Assembly: GCA_000818945.1 (NCBI GenBank)
Contig: KN805432.1
Coordinates: 110,132-174,131, forward strand
Source of the DNA: Schizochytrium sp. CCTCC M209059
Taxonomy: Eukaryota > Sar > Bigyra > Thraustochytrida > Thraustochytriidae
DNA length: 64,000 nucleotides
Reading direction: 5' to 3'
Below, one piece after another: positions 30,201 to 38,747 of the stretch; position 1 is the stretch's first letter, and each line of letters starts with the position of its first letter. The translations under genes and the position numbers were made by a program. The notes below the pieces were generated by a model. The model was not told where the DNA came from and did no database searches. It saw only the letters and a list, made by a program, of their open reading frames with translations.

Positions 30201-33200
30201 CATCTTCGTCATCTTCATTCTTGGCCTGCAGACCAACGACCTTGGTCCAAAACTCGGGGTCATTGATGTCGAGATTGGTATCATTGTCCGAAGCCACAAA
30301 GGTGGCCTTGGAAAGCTGGTTGTCCTCCTTGGAAGTCGCCATCAGCTTGGCCCGACTGCTCAAGATCTCATCAATATTAGCATTCATGAACTGCTGCGTG
30401 GCCGCGTCATCGTCCCCATCTGCGGTGAGCGCGTACGCGCCAAATTTGAGCAGGCGCTCGGTCTCGAGGTCCTGTTCGCGTTTTGACTTCGCCTTGGCAC
30501 GAGCGCTCTTTCCGGACTTGTCCGTACCATCCTCCTTTGTAATGCCACTCATGACGGCGTGATCAAGGCCTAACTTCATGGAGGCGCGCTCAAACATGGT
30601 GTACTCGTACGTCTTACGCGTGATGAGGCGGTACACCTTGACGCGTTTGGTTTGACCAATGCGGTGGCAGCGTGCCAGCGCCTGAACGTCGTTTTGCGGG
30701 TTCCAATCGCCATCGTACATGATGACAGTGTCCGCAGCCGTCAGGTTGATGCCCTGGCCACACCCACGCGTACTGAGCAAGAACGCAAAGGCTTGCGAGT
30801 TTTTGCTCGAGAAACGGTCAATGGCAAATTGACGGTCCACACCGCGCACGCTGCCGTCAATCCGCTCGTACGCGTAGCTGCGGTGCAAGAGGTAATCCTC
30901 GAGGATATCAAGCATGCGTGTCATCTGACTAAAAATGAGGACGCGGTGCCCCTCTGCCTTGAGCTTGGGCAAGAGCTTGTCGAGAAGAATGAGTTTGCCA
31001 CTGGCGTTGATGAGCTTGTCAAAGACATGACTGCTACGCTCCTCACTCGTCGCAGTGCGCGGCGGGGGGTCATCCTTGAGCACCTTGGACTCTACGCCAT
31101 CGATCAAGTACGGATGACAGCAGCACTTGCGCAGTTCCATGGCAACGTTGTTGAGCGAAACGCGCGCACCCTTGACCACGCCGGCCAGCAGGTACTCGGT
31201 GTTCTTCTCGTAAATGGCACGGTAAAAGCGTTTTTGCATCGTCGTCAGCTCGACTTCGATCATTGTGTCCTCGCGCTCGGGGAGCGGCTCCACCTCTGAC
31301 TTGATGCGGCGCAACATGTACGGTCGAAGACGGGCGTGAAAACGATCCATTTCCTCGGCAGTCTGCATGTTTCCGAATTTTTCCTTAAAGGCGTCCAGAG
31401 ACGCAAAGTCCTCGGGCGCAATAAAGTTGAGCAGCGTCCACAGCTCGGGAAGGCTATTCTGAATGGGCGTGCCGGTAAGCAGCAAAGACGCACGGTACTT
31501 GAAGCTCTCGCGCAGACAGACGGTCAACTTCGAGTCCCGATTCTTTAATCGATGGGCCTCGTCGACAATCAGCAGGTCCCACTTAAACCGACGCAACATT
31601 GAGGCGTCCGAGAGAACGGTCTCGTAGTTGGTCACGAGCGCGTCAAACTTTGGGAGGCCGCCAGGGCCCTTCATGATCGACCGGCCGTCATCCCAGAAAA
31701 ATTCTTTGCTACGAATGAGTTCGCGGCCCTCCGCACTTCCGTGGTAGGTGAGGCAGTTGAAGTCTGTCCATGCCTCGAACTCGCGTTGCCAGTGCGGCAG
31801 CGTCGCCAAGGGGGCCACCACCAGAAAGGGCCCGTTGCGATTAAATTGGTGCCTCAGCCGATGCGTAAAGGTGACGGTCTGGCACGTCTTTCCGAGTCCC
31901 ATCTCGTCGGCAAGAATAGAGTTGCGCTCGCTTGAAAAGTTGACTGCGAGCCAGGTTACGGCCTCGACCTGGTACGAGCGCAGCTTGCGGCCATTCTTGA
32001 AGATGCGCGCCGAAGAATAGTCAAGCTCCTGTGAGCCAACCTTGTTACGATTCCGACGGTACGCGACGCTATTGCGGAGATCGTGCAGTTTGAGTTTGGT
32101 GTCAATGTCAGGGTGATCCTTGATGTCGCTCCATAGTTCCCAGGTCGCATCTTCATAGCCCTGGCTCTTCCATTTCACCAGGTACTCCCAAGAGACAGCC
32201 TCCTTTTGTTTTTTCACGGAAGATTCGCTGCCTTTTTGTTTCTTTGCAGAAGAAGGAGCGCCATTCTCGCCCGAGCCCTTTTTCGAATCGGTTTTCTTGT
32301 TTTGGCCCTTTTTCGTCGTGCCTTCGTCAGCGTTGCCTTGTTTGTCCTGCGTTGCGCTCTTGCCTTCGTTGCCGTTTTCACCCTCGTCTTCATCGTCCTC
32401 GACAAAAGTGTTGTAGTCAACCAGCCTGTCGACCTGCTGAAGGTCGCTGAGTTCCTCGGCGTCCATCATGGCAAAACTGTTTTCAAGCTTGCGCAGGTGA
32501 CGATCCACCATTGCGTTATCCCCAAAAAACGCGCGTAGACCCTTGGCGGTCTCCCATGAAACGTGGATGAAGGCGTTATTGAGCCATTTGACAAGGTACC
32601 GGGTTTCTTGTTTGCGAAGCTTCTTCTTGGACAGTTTGGGCAGCCGTCGCATACGCTTGGCAATCCCTCCTAGACTGCTCCGACCATCATTGTCATCATC
32701 GTCTGCCTTGGATGCAATGTCCCCGGAGCTCAGTTCAAAGGCGAGCATTTCTCGTCGCCGGCCGTTGAGTACGCGTGAAGTCGTTTGTCCCTTGCAAAAA
32801 GCGATCCATTCCCCTTTCGTTTTGCGATGATGCGCAAGAAGCTTTTCGACTTTCAGTTCCACAACACCATCCTCGTCGTGGCCATCTACGTCGCCGTCTT
32901 CCATTTCGTCGAGGTCATCATCCCCAAGGTCGTCGAGGTCGTCGTCCTCGTCGTCATCCTCGTCGTCGTCGTCGTCGTCATCATCATCATCCTCTTCATC
33001 TTCTGCACCGTCGATGATGTCATTGACGACGTCTTCGTCTTCGTCTTCGTCCTCGTCGGCAATGTCCTCGTCCTCGTCGACATCGACATCTTCATCGTCG
33101 TCGTCGACTTCCATCTTTTCGCTAGCACGTGCCTTGGCGCCTCGGGGTCGTCCGCCGCGGCCAGTGCCAGGCTTGGGGCCGGGCTTTGCTCGTGGCTTTC

Positions 33201-33738
33201 TTGCGGCAGCACCGGAGACAGCAGTAGCGGTCTTTGCTTGCTTTGCGTCGCCGACCTTTTTGGAGATCCCGACATCGCCTGTGGACCCGCGACGCCTTTT
33301 GGGACGAGAGGACGGCTCGTTCATTGCAGTTCCTGTAGAGGCCGCACGCTTCTTGGGTCTACGTTGCTGCGACTTTGCGTCCTGCTTGGCTGCCGTCTTT
33401 TTCTTGATGCTTGCATTCTTTTTGGCCTCGGATCCAGACGTGTCAGCATCCTCGTCGCCACTTTCGCCGTCGACGTCAAGCGACGGTTCCTTATAATTTT
33501 TTGTCGCGCGGTCTCGCGTGCTGCGGCGTCGCGTAGAACTCTTATCCTTGTCCTCAGAGCCGCTCGCCGGCGACGCAGGCTCCGCCACCGCCGCTGCGCC
33601 CCGTCGCGGTGTCCGCCTCGTCGCGCTCGTTGCGGGCGTCGTGGGCTTGGCGGTGCTGCTGCTCGCCGCCGCACCTGTGCTGGAGCTGCTCGCGCCGCCG
33701 CTGCTGGCGGTTCTCCGCGGCCGTCCAGGGCCCGCCAT
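27205..33738 (-). CDS. CHD-family chromatin remodeler (SNF2 ATPase with tandem chromodomains)
   Basis: A 2177-residue protein. The N-terminal about 330 residues are Lys-rich, then strongly acidic (long Asp/Glu runs). Chromodomain 1 lies near residue 383 (RYLVKWLNNAFIHVSWE) and chromodomain 2 near 524 (EYLVKWKSQGYEDATWE). SNF2 ATPase: LRSYQVEAVTWL, DEMGLGKT at about 615, LIVDEAHRLKN at about 727, LLLTGTPIQNS, the helicase C lobe FSQMTRMLDILEDYL at about 938 and ARCHRIGQ near its end, all canonical, so it is active. The C-terminal half is disordered and acidic with SANT/SLIDE-like segments (FQLLLSAIQKFGYGRWDRL about 1245; LIKGLYDHGWDP about 1590; MLKGASRHGIGNF about 1945). The last two resemble CHD6-9 repeats, so subfamily III is favoured over CHD1. 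The start is the ATG at 33738 with A at -3; the open frame above has no ATG. Confidence 0.93.
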   Translation of the reverse strand: MAGPGRPRRTASSGGASSSSTGAAASSSTAKPTTPATSATRRTPRRGAAAVAEPASPASGSEDKDKSSTRRRSTRDRATKNYKEPSLDVDGESGDEDADTSGSEAKKNASIKKKTAAKQDAKSQQRRPKKRAASTGTAMNEPSSRPKRRRGSTGDVGISKKVGDAKQAKTATAVSGAAARKPRAKPGPKPGTGRGGRPRGAKARASEKMEVDDDDEDVDVDEDEDIADEDEDEDEDVVNDIIDGAEDEEDDDDDDDDDDEDDDEDDDLDDLGDDDLDEMEDGDVDGHDEDGVVELKVEKLLAHHRKTKGEWIAFCKGQTTSRVLNGRRREMLAFELSSGDIASKADDDDNDGRSSLGGIAKRMRRLPKLSKKKLRKQETRYLVKWLNNAFIHVSWETAKGLRAFFGDNAMVDRHLRKLENSFAMMDAEELSDLQQVDRLVDYNTFVEDDEDEGENGNEGKSATQDKQGNADEGTTKKGQNKKTDSKKGSGENGAPSSAKKQKGSESSVKKQKEAVSWEYLVKWKSQGYEDATWELWSDIKDHPDIDTKLKLHDLRNSVAYRRNRNKVGSQELDYSSARIFKNGRKLRSYQVEAVTWLAVNFSSERNSILADEMGLGKTCQTVTFTHRLRHQFNRNGPFLVVAPLATLPHWQREFEAWTDFNCLTYHGSAEGRELIRSKEFFWDDGRSIMKGPGGLPKFDALVTNYETVLSDASMLRRFKWDLLIVDEAHRLKNRDSKLTVCLRESFKYRASLLLTGTPIQNSLPELWTLLNFIAPEDFASLDAFKEKFGNMQTAEEMDRFHARLRPYMLRRIKSEVEPLPEREDTMIEVELTTMQKRFYRAIYEKNTEYLLAGVVKGARVSLNNVAMELRKCCCHPYLIDGVESKVLKDDPPPRTATSEERSSHVFDKLINASGKLILLDKLLPKLKAEGHRVLIFSQMTRMLDILEDYLLHRSYAYERIDGSVRGVDRQFAIDRFSSKNSQAFAFLLSTRGCGQGINLTAADTVIMYDGDWNPQNDVQALARCHRIGQTKRVKVYRLITRKTYEYTMFERASMKLGLDHAVMSGITKEDGTDKSGKSARAKAKSKREQDLETERLLKFGAYALTADGDDDAATQQFMNANIDEILSSRAKLMATSKEDNQLSKATFVASDNDTNLDINDPEFWTKVVGLQAKNEDDEDDEDDGDRRSRRRGKNKVNYAGNGFAAVGFDDDDDDDDVDDDDDEEEDVEEPRKDEDENGRKLWQRKHFQLLLSAIQKFGYGRWDRLFADVNGRFPDRFTRSDVETAARGFLIFCIFKREESKKKKSNDDPSVASPAGDDSDDSDDDDDDDESETQEVSDTGRLSDFQLVNMTHAQLVEGIRSRTSHIEFNDTHRRLIEELTQGADWIVPDVLVTRRRILPSSMNELPKATAVKKEEERKTKKEEEEEEEKKEGESFSSIKAEGEDLGQKDGGTIKSEDAADALQSADAKGAAASDTKKEGEGKKEEDEKEGGVEDVEPFKLEDSDSDDSDLEGEAREEHRQMRRGYAYNERVATRTMDAAAKYLRLFEKHASMQSILEKYTDGDRLLVEEFPQIPGIPPVVWWAPQDDLTLIKGLYDHGWDPRRSNATFSAIRKDSSLRFSKNPPMKDDDDADDDDEGGPEKNKNATARTESKGDPSSPAKNGNGKVEETKATEANAEVDAKAKSEPKTVASKDGDAEMKDAADEATDAPAGKSDADGDAAMGEASDKSTGDDEASRTPQRPVDTDSVWPRNHKLGLRAKRVVDWFSAQTRKTRRAEETQKRREARKEAKRLAKAKPKSKGPTVSPNWMRTELKALFKTLIRWGVPSEKPLDPKWRMSYAQLMQHAGLKRKTQAMVESQVKLLVQDAVQLRLRPDMNIERSKAIMGSTGSARKMMERIKVLRDLRGIVLTANDETLLRIISRFEKQLRSKKRTRMPEWWKSEHDLAMLKGASRHGIGNFMATDAIRSDPEFPFHKICNVTTGAAQSQAREKALLAKKEKNTSKADQGADKANENGNDEDDDDEDEDNVNEEDDEDDDAKPVSSVGANGEKANGVEVIAKGGNDKTIADDGKANVGGEGDGNDSNEEGKHAFPSVVMFLNRLRTIVELVARSQRSSMLNHTFTSQSRTTRTPVQRKLSDFMNGSAQAKCETVDLTETKAHDAATSSLTSSSSSPSPKLG

Positions 33739-34348
33739 CTTCGCCCGGGCTCCGTGAAGCCCGCGCCCCCGCGCCTCGCTCGCCCTCGCCGGGGCTTCCC
33801 TCGACCGCGCTCGCGCAAGCGCGGCGCCTCGCCGCCGCGGTGCGCCGCGCGTTAGTTGGTTATCCTCGCCTCCTCTGTTTTCAAACCCGGCCTGCGCGCG
33901 AGGGGAGGAATCCGCGCCGGTCTCGGGCTTCGGGTCTGTCTCCAATGTGTGTCTGTCTGCCTGGCAGCCCGAGGCGAGGCGAGGGCGCGGTCGCCACCTT
34001 AATGTAGCCCCGGAATCCGGGCGGCTGAAGGGGTAACCACCACCGTGTTAAGGCGGATTGGGCATGGTTGGGCACCCGATTGGGGAACTCGATTGGGGAA
34101 CTTGATTGGGGAACCTGATTGCACGAAGGCCGCAGCCGAAGTCGACCTGCTCGAGGTGCCGTCGTGGTGGTAGAAGAAGATCATCTATCTGTCTATCGTG
34201 AGCGACAGCGGGCAGTTGCAGCAGAGGGGCGACGGGGAGGAGGGGGAGGAGGAGAAGGAGGAGAGGGAAAAGGTGGAGAGCTGGAGGGGATAAAGGTCAC
34301 GAGCGGAGGCCTCCGCGCCGGGACGAAGGGGAGGCTGCGAAGAACCAG
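33739..34348. promoter_or_regulatory. Divergent promoter, CHD remodeler (-) / USP (+)
   Basis: About 610 bases separate the start codons. It holds four inverted CCAAT boxes, three of them in a perfect 13-base tandem repeat, and GGAGGA-rich purine sequence before the USP start. Confidence 0.65.
34056..34120 (-). promoter_or_regulatory. Tandem CCAAT-box array
   Basis: GATTGG (CCAATC on the minus strand) starts at 34056, 34078, 34091 and 34104. The last three sit in perfect 13-base repeats (GATTGGGGAACYY, 34078-34116) and a partial unit follows. CCAAT is the NF-Y site. Their orientation points toward the CHD gene, 318-370 bases upstream of its ATG. The motif is seen; the function is inferred. 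Confidence 0.6.
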
Positions 34349-35863
34349 ATGCCTGAGGTGCGGCACGAAGACCTCGAGGCCAGGGACGCGGACAAGGACG
34401 ATGACACACAACAAGGAGGCCATATTGCAAAAGAGAATGACGGCCGCCGAGATCATAGCGATTCAATTGTGACGATGGACCCTAGCGAAAACGAGAGCGA
34501 GAGCGAGAGCGAGAGCGAAGAATATGCATGCGATAAAGCCTCGGAGGTAAGGCCTACTCGCGCGGTAGCAAAGGCTCTTGTGGAACTCGCAGGCCTTGCC
34601 ACCCCAGAGCTTTTCGAGCTGCACGAGTCCAACCGGAAAGTCTTGGCACAAGGTCACGATGGGAGTATAGACATTTTCCCGCGACCTGACGCGGATGCGC
34701 GCAGCAGGTTCTTCGTGCCTGGACTACACAATCTTGGCAATTCCTGCTTTATCAATGCCTTATTGCAAGCCATGGCCTCGTGCGCACCTGTAGTGAAATA
34801 TGTGGATGCTGTTTCTCAAGCAAATGCGCTTGCCAAAGATGACGCACCCACGGCTCGCGCAGCCCTCGTGGCTCGCCTTGCTGTCGTTCTGCGCGAGCTT
34901 TCCCCTCGGCGAAGTCCCGTCGCGGGCCCTGGTACACTGAATATTCGCGACTTGCGACATCGACTGCTCCTTCTTTCGCCAGCATTCCGATACAGTGAGC
35001 AACAGCAGGACGCCGACGAGCTGTTGCATCTTGTGCTCGATGCAGTAGACACAGAGCGCCTCATATCTCGAAAAAGGATGCATCGTCAGCTGATGGGCCT
35101 TTGCTCTGTTGTAAAGGCGGATGGTATGGACGCAACAACTCGCCAACTGCAGGCGGGGAACCCTTTGCACGGCTCTATCATGAGCCAGATGATGTGCGCA
35201 ACGTGCGGATCGATCTCCCCTCTTCGGGCCTCGACGATGCACGTGGTCCCTCTCCCGCTTATTGAGCCCTCATCGGGTGTGACTCTTCGCTCGCTCGACG
35301 CGGCCTTGCGCGCTTTTGTGGCGCAGGAGACTGTTGAGGGCGTCGAGTGTTTCGGTCTCTGCAACAAGCAACGCCGAAACATGTTTCGACGTTCGTCACT
35401 TGGTCGCATGCCGCCAATTCTATGTCTCCACCTGGGAAGACGCCACTACAGTCCGGCCATGGGGCGCATCGTGAAGCTTGCGCATCATGTTAGCTTTCCG
35501 GAGACGTGCGTGTTTTCTCACTTTGCTTTTCACCAGAATGAGCTGCAGCGTGGTCTTATGTCCAATTTTGCAGCACTCGGGTCGGATCTGGGCGTGCCTT
35601 CCCGAGCACGCGTGACTTCACCAGACTGGTTTGTGCATGGCCCTTCGCACGTCTACGAGCTCTCGGCTGTTATTGTGCATCATGGAAGTGCTCATGGCGG
35701 TCACTTTACTGCCTTTCGCCGCCTCGCAGGTTCGGTCTGGGTGCATGTTTCGGACGCGCGGGTGGTCCGCGTGTCGCTAGCCTCTGTGCTTCAGACACAG
35801 GCGTACATGTTATTTTATTCTCGTCGCGAGGTCTCCGTCGCAGAACATGTCAACTGTATGTAA
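34349..35863 (+). CDS. Ubiquitin-specific protease (USP, peptidase C19)
   Basis: A 504-residue deubiquitinase. After an acidic, Ser/Glu-rich N-terminal region (to about residue 90) the Cys box reads GLHNLGNSCFINALLQ with nucleophile Cys133. QQQDADELLHLVLDAV follows, then one CxxC pair (CATC). The His box is HGSAHGGHFTAF with His452, and the domain ends WVHVSDARVV and QAYMLFYSRR, so the C19 catalytic residues are intact. The compact catalytic domain without ubiquitin-like insertions resembles the USP30/USP16 branch, but there is no N-terminal membrane helix like that of USP30. The ATG at 34349 is the first in frame; a later Met (VTMDPSEN) is possible. The protein removes ubiquitin from unknown substrates. 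Confidence 0.9.
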   Translation: MPEVRHEDLEARDADKDDDTQQGGHIAKENDGRRDHSDSIVTMDPSENESESESESEEYACDKASEVRPTRAVAKALVELAGLATPELFELHESNRKVLAQGHDGSIDIFPRPDADARSRFFVPGLHNLGNSCFINALLQAMASCAPVVKYVDAVSQANALAKDDAPTARAALVARLAVVLRELSPRRSPVAGPGTLNIRDLRHRLLLLSPAFRYSEQQQDADELLHLVLDAVDTERLISRKRMHRQLMGLCSVVKADGMDATTRQLQAGNPLHGSIMSQMMCATCGSISPLRASTMHVVPLPLIEPSSGVTLRSLDAALRAFVAQETVEGVECFGLCNKQRRNMFRRSSLGRMPPILCLHLGRRHYSPAMGRIVKLAHHVSFPETCVFSHFAFHQNELQRGLMSNFAALGSDLGVPSRARVTSPDWFVHGPSHVYELSAVIVHHGSAHGGHFTAFRRLAGSVWVHVSDARVVRVSLASVLQTQAYMLFYSRREVSVAEHVNCM

Positions 35864-36247
35864 GAGAAGTAGATAGAAGTAAAGAGTCGGTAAACTCTTT
35901 TGCTCTCTCCTTGCTCTTTTTCACAATGGAGATTGACGAGTACGGTAGGAAGGAATGTTGGGCTGGGAGTAACTGAAATGACACGAAAGCATCCTTGGAT
36001 CTTTATGCTGCTAAAAAAATGTCCAACGAAAAGGAAACAATGAGAGAGAGAAAAGAGTCGTGCGATGCCGCGCTCGATTCGTTCGTGACGGGAAAAGGAA
36101 GATGGACGGGGCGAGAGAAATTTCCTTTCCATCTCCTCGTTGTGCACACGCTTCGTCTCGCTGCAAAAGCTCAGCAAACTTCGTGAAATCCTTTCCTTTT
36201 TATTGCATCAAGATGATGACTTTTGAAAGCGAAAATTATCAAAAGCT
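35864..36247. other. Convergent 3' region, USP / RSPH4-6
   Basis: About 380 AT-richer bases between two stop codons. It must hold both polyadenylation signals. No gene was seen. Confidence 0.6.
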
Positions 36248-37579
36248 CTAAGCGTCTTCCTCCTCGTTGTTGTCCTGACCCAATGTAGGGTCCTCGATCA
36301 CATCTTCCTGCTCCTTGAATTGGGCGCCACCATACTCCTTTTGCAGCGCCGGAGGCATCGGCGGCGTGTAAAGCGTGTCGGCCCTTGCAAATCCATAACC
36401 AACGTAGACATTGGACCAGGCACCGGAGGCTGCCGAGGCGATAGCGAATGCGCCGGGCCAAGCCTCGGAGCGCAGAACAGCATGTGCGTGCTTCAGGTCA
36501 GGCAGCGTGCGAGGGTAAGCACGTGCTGTCCACTTTTCCGCTGGAGCATCACGAACCCATTGGAGCTCCCATCCCTCGGGCTGCGACACGGTGTTACCTT
36601 CAGCGTCCTCGGTCTCGACCGGACGAACGCGACCAAGACTACTGAAAGCGGGTCCGTACGCCTCCCAAGCACTGGCATCCAAAAGATCTGCGACCGCCGG
36701 CATGGCAAATTCTTCGGCAACATCTACGGCGTCACCGTCCTCACTCACAGCAAAGTAGCCCTTGGGCGCGATAGCGCACTCCTCGTTGATGAGTGCAATA
36801 ATCGCGCGCACGTAGGCCCGCTCGGTACCAGGAAAGGCCGGATACCCGAGCACGCTGGAGTCAAGGTTACCAGTGAGAAAACGCTTGATCTGGCGCGCGC
36901 AAAGCACCGCCTCCGGTCGCAAGCTGCCAAGACGGGTCCAGGGGCCGCCAGGGTACGAGCACACCCAATATGTGTGCTTGTTGGCCTCCGGTTCGGCGGG
37001 CTCGACGCCCTCCTCGTCTTCGTCACCTTCCTCGGCAGCACCACCTGTGCCCTCGGCAACAAAGTAGTCTCCTTCGCGACCGAGAAGCTTGCCCCAGAGC
37101 CGAAGAGTCTGGATCGAGTCGTCAGCGCCAGCGAGTCTTGCGAGCGACATTTGCAATTTGAAGGAGTCCTGCGGAGCCATGTGCACACCAGCGGCACGCC
37201 AGGCAGCAAATTCCTTATCCATGTCAATAAGAACATCGGCACGGGGCGCAGGAAGGGGCTCCTCTGGTTCGGGGGCCTCCTTGGCTTCGTCACCCTCATC
37301 ATCCTCGACGGCTTCTGGCGCCTCTGGGTCACGGTACAGCTTCGACAGCTGCTTGCTGTGCGCCATGATGAGCTCGCGCTGCGCCTGCGTCGCTTCATTA
37401 GCAACTCCGCCCGAAAGCTTGCCGGCCTTGACGCTTGCAGAGAGTTGCTCGAAGACCTGGAGCGCGTTGTCCGGACGCTCGGAAATCACTTTGAGAAGAA
37501 CGTCGGCAACGTGATCAAAGAGGTTCGAGCCATCCTGGTCCTTGAGCAGGAACGCCTTGGCGTCTTCAAAGTCCGTCAT
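36248..37579 (-). CDS. RSPH4A/RSPH6A: Radial spoke head protein 4/6 homologue
   Basis: A 443-residue protein of the RSP4/RSP6 family, a component of the radial spoke head in motile 9+2 cilia. Family features in order: an N-terminal helix (DAKAFLLKDQ..NLFDHVADVLLKVI), an acidic linker, FKLQMSLARLAG with LRLWGKLLG, then YWVCSYPGGPWTRL, the CARQIKRFLTG block, the GTERAYVRAIIALI block, WELQWVRDAP and WSNVYVGYGF near the end, and an acidic C terminus. The start is the ATG at 37579. It is divergent from AK7, another axonemal gene. Its presence shows that the organism builds motile cilia at some stage. Confidence 0.95.
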   Translation of the reverse strand: MTDFEDAKAFLLKDQDGSNLFDHVADVLLKVISERPDNALQVFEQLSASVKAGKLSGGVANEATQAQRELIMAHSKQLSKLYRDPEAPEAVEDDEGDEAKEAPEPEEPLPAPRADVLIDMDKEFAAWRAAGVHMAPQDSFKLQMSLARLAGADDSIQTLRLWGKLLGREGDYFVAEGTGGAAEEGDEDEEGVEPAEPEANKHTYWVCSYPGGPWTRLGSLRPEAVLCARQIKRFLTGNLDSSVLGYPAFPGTERAYVRAIIALINEECAIAPKGYFAVSEDGDAVDVAEEFAMPAVADLLDASAWEAYGPAFSSLGRVRPVETEDAEGNTVSQPEGWELQWVRDAPAEKWTARAYPRTLPDLKHAHAVLRSEAWPGAFAIASAASGAWSNVYVGYGFARADTLYTPPMPPALQKEYGGAQFKEQEDVIEDPTLGQDNNEEEDA

Positions 37580-38747
37580 GTTTCTTTTCCCTCACCTCTT
37601 GCCTTTGCGCGTGCGTGACCACCCTTGCGTTCTCGCCCTCACGCGGACCGTCACCTACGCAACAACGTCGTCGCCGTCCTCTTCCTCTTCTTCTTCTACC
37701 CAGCGGACGCGTGGCGCGCGTGCTAGCTCGCTTGCTCGTCTGTCTGTTTCTGCTGCGCTATTTGGCAGGCAGGCAGCAATGGCAGAAGAGCTGCTAGACA
37801 GACCTTGCAAGAAAAAAAAAGAAGCAGCAACAAGAATGCTGCTACGTGGTTGTAGGAAGCAAAGGCTGCTACGTAAAAATTAAGAGTGACGTGCCCCCTG
37901 TGCCTTTTTTGCCTCGATCTGCCTCTTGGACTTTGAAAAAGAAACGCTGGCTCTACTCTACTTTGCCCTCTGCTAAAGCTGGAATAGCGACAACGATGAT
38001 TCTCTTGGCTGGCTGGCCTACGTCAGAATGCTTCTTCCGCACGACCGTCTCTGTATCGTTCTTGCCACTGCGCTCCCCAGAGATTGAATGAAGCACGGGC
38101 AACGCGAAGGGGTCTAACGGTCCGCCGAATGGACCGCTTTATGAATGCACACTCTTTCAGGCCCCGCACGCTGGACTCTCCCAACGGATAGTTCAAAATG
38201 GGTTGCGCTCCCCGGGGACTCTTTTCTCCCCAAGGAGGTGTGCACTGGAACGGTACGCGGGAGCGCGCGGGCGGCGAGCGCGGCGCGGCGCGGCGCGCGG
38301 ATTGAAAGGGGCACAAGTAGCGATTGTTTCTCCTTTTTTTTCTCCTTGCCAAGCAATGGATAACGCGGACTTTCTTTGTATAAGTGATTAGGTTGAAGAA
38401 GAGAAGAACTGGTTTGGGAACGAAAGCAAAGGCCGCAGAGTGCGTGGTACAAGTCAGGGCGTGGGTAGAAACTACTCTGAAGAGCCAAAACTAAAGGAGT
38501 CAAGGTGCTGGCAGACCGCATTGCGCCAGACGCGCCCGAGCGCGTCCGCCTGCTGGCACGCACGCGCTTTCGTGCGCGATACCTCGCGTATCGTCGCAGA
38601 CTGCTTGCTTGCTTGCTTGCTTTGCTTGCTTGCTTTGCTTGCTTGCTCACTTTGCTCGTTAACAGATTGAAACGCGGTGGCAGCGAAAGTCTGTGGAGAT
38701 CAGCCTGAGTGCACGAACGCGTGCTCGCTTTTTCATACAAAGAAAAA
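37580..38747. promoter_or_regulatory. Divergent upstream region, RSPH4-6 (-) / AK7 (+)
   Basis: About 1.17 kb shared by two axonemal genes. It has a CT-rich stretch near the RSPH start, GC-rich sequence (about 38260-38300) and a GCTT repeat near AK7. I looked for an RFX X-box and did not see a convincing one. Confidence 0.5.
38602..38648. repeat. Tetranucleotide repeat (GCTT)n with GCTTT interruptions
   Basis: About ten GCTT units with three longer units, 100-146 bases upstream of the AK7 ATG. Confidence 0.9.
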
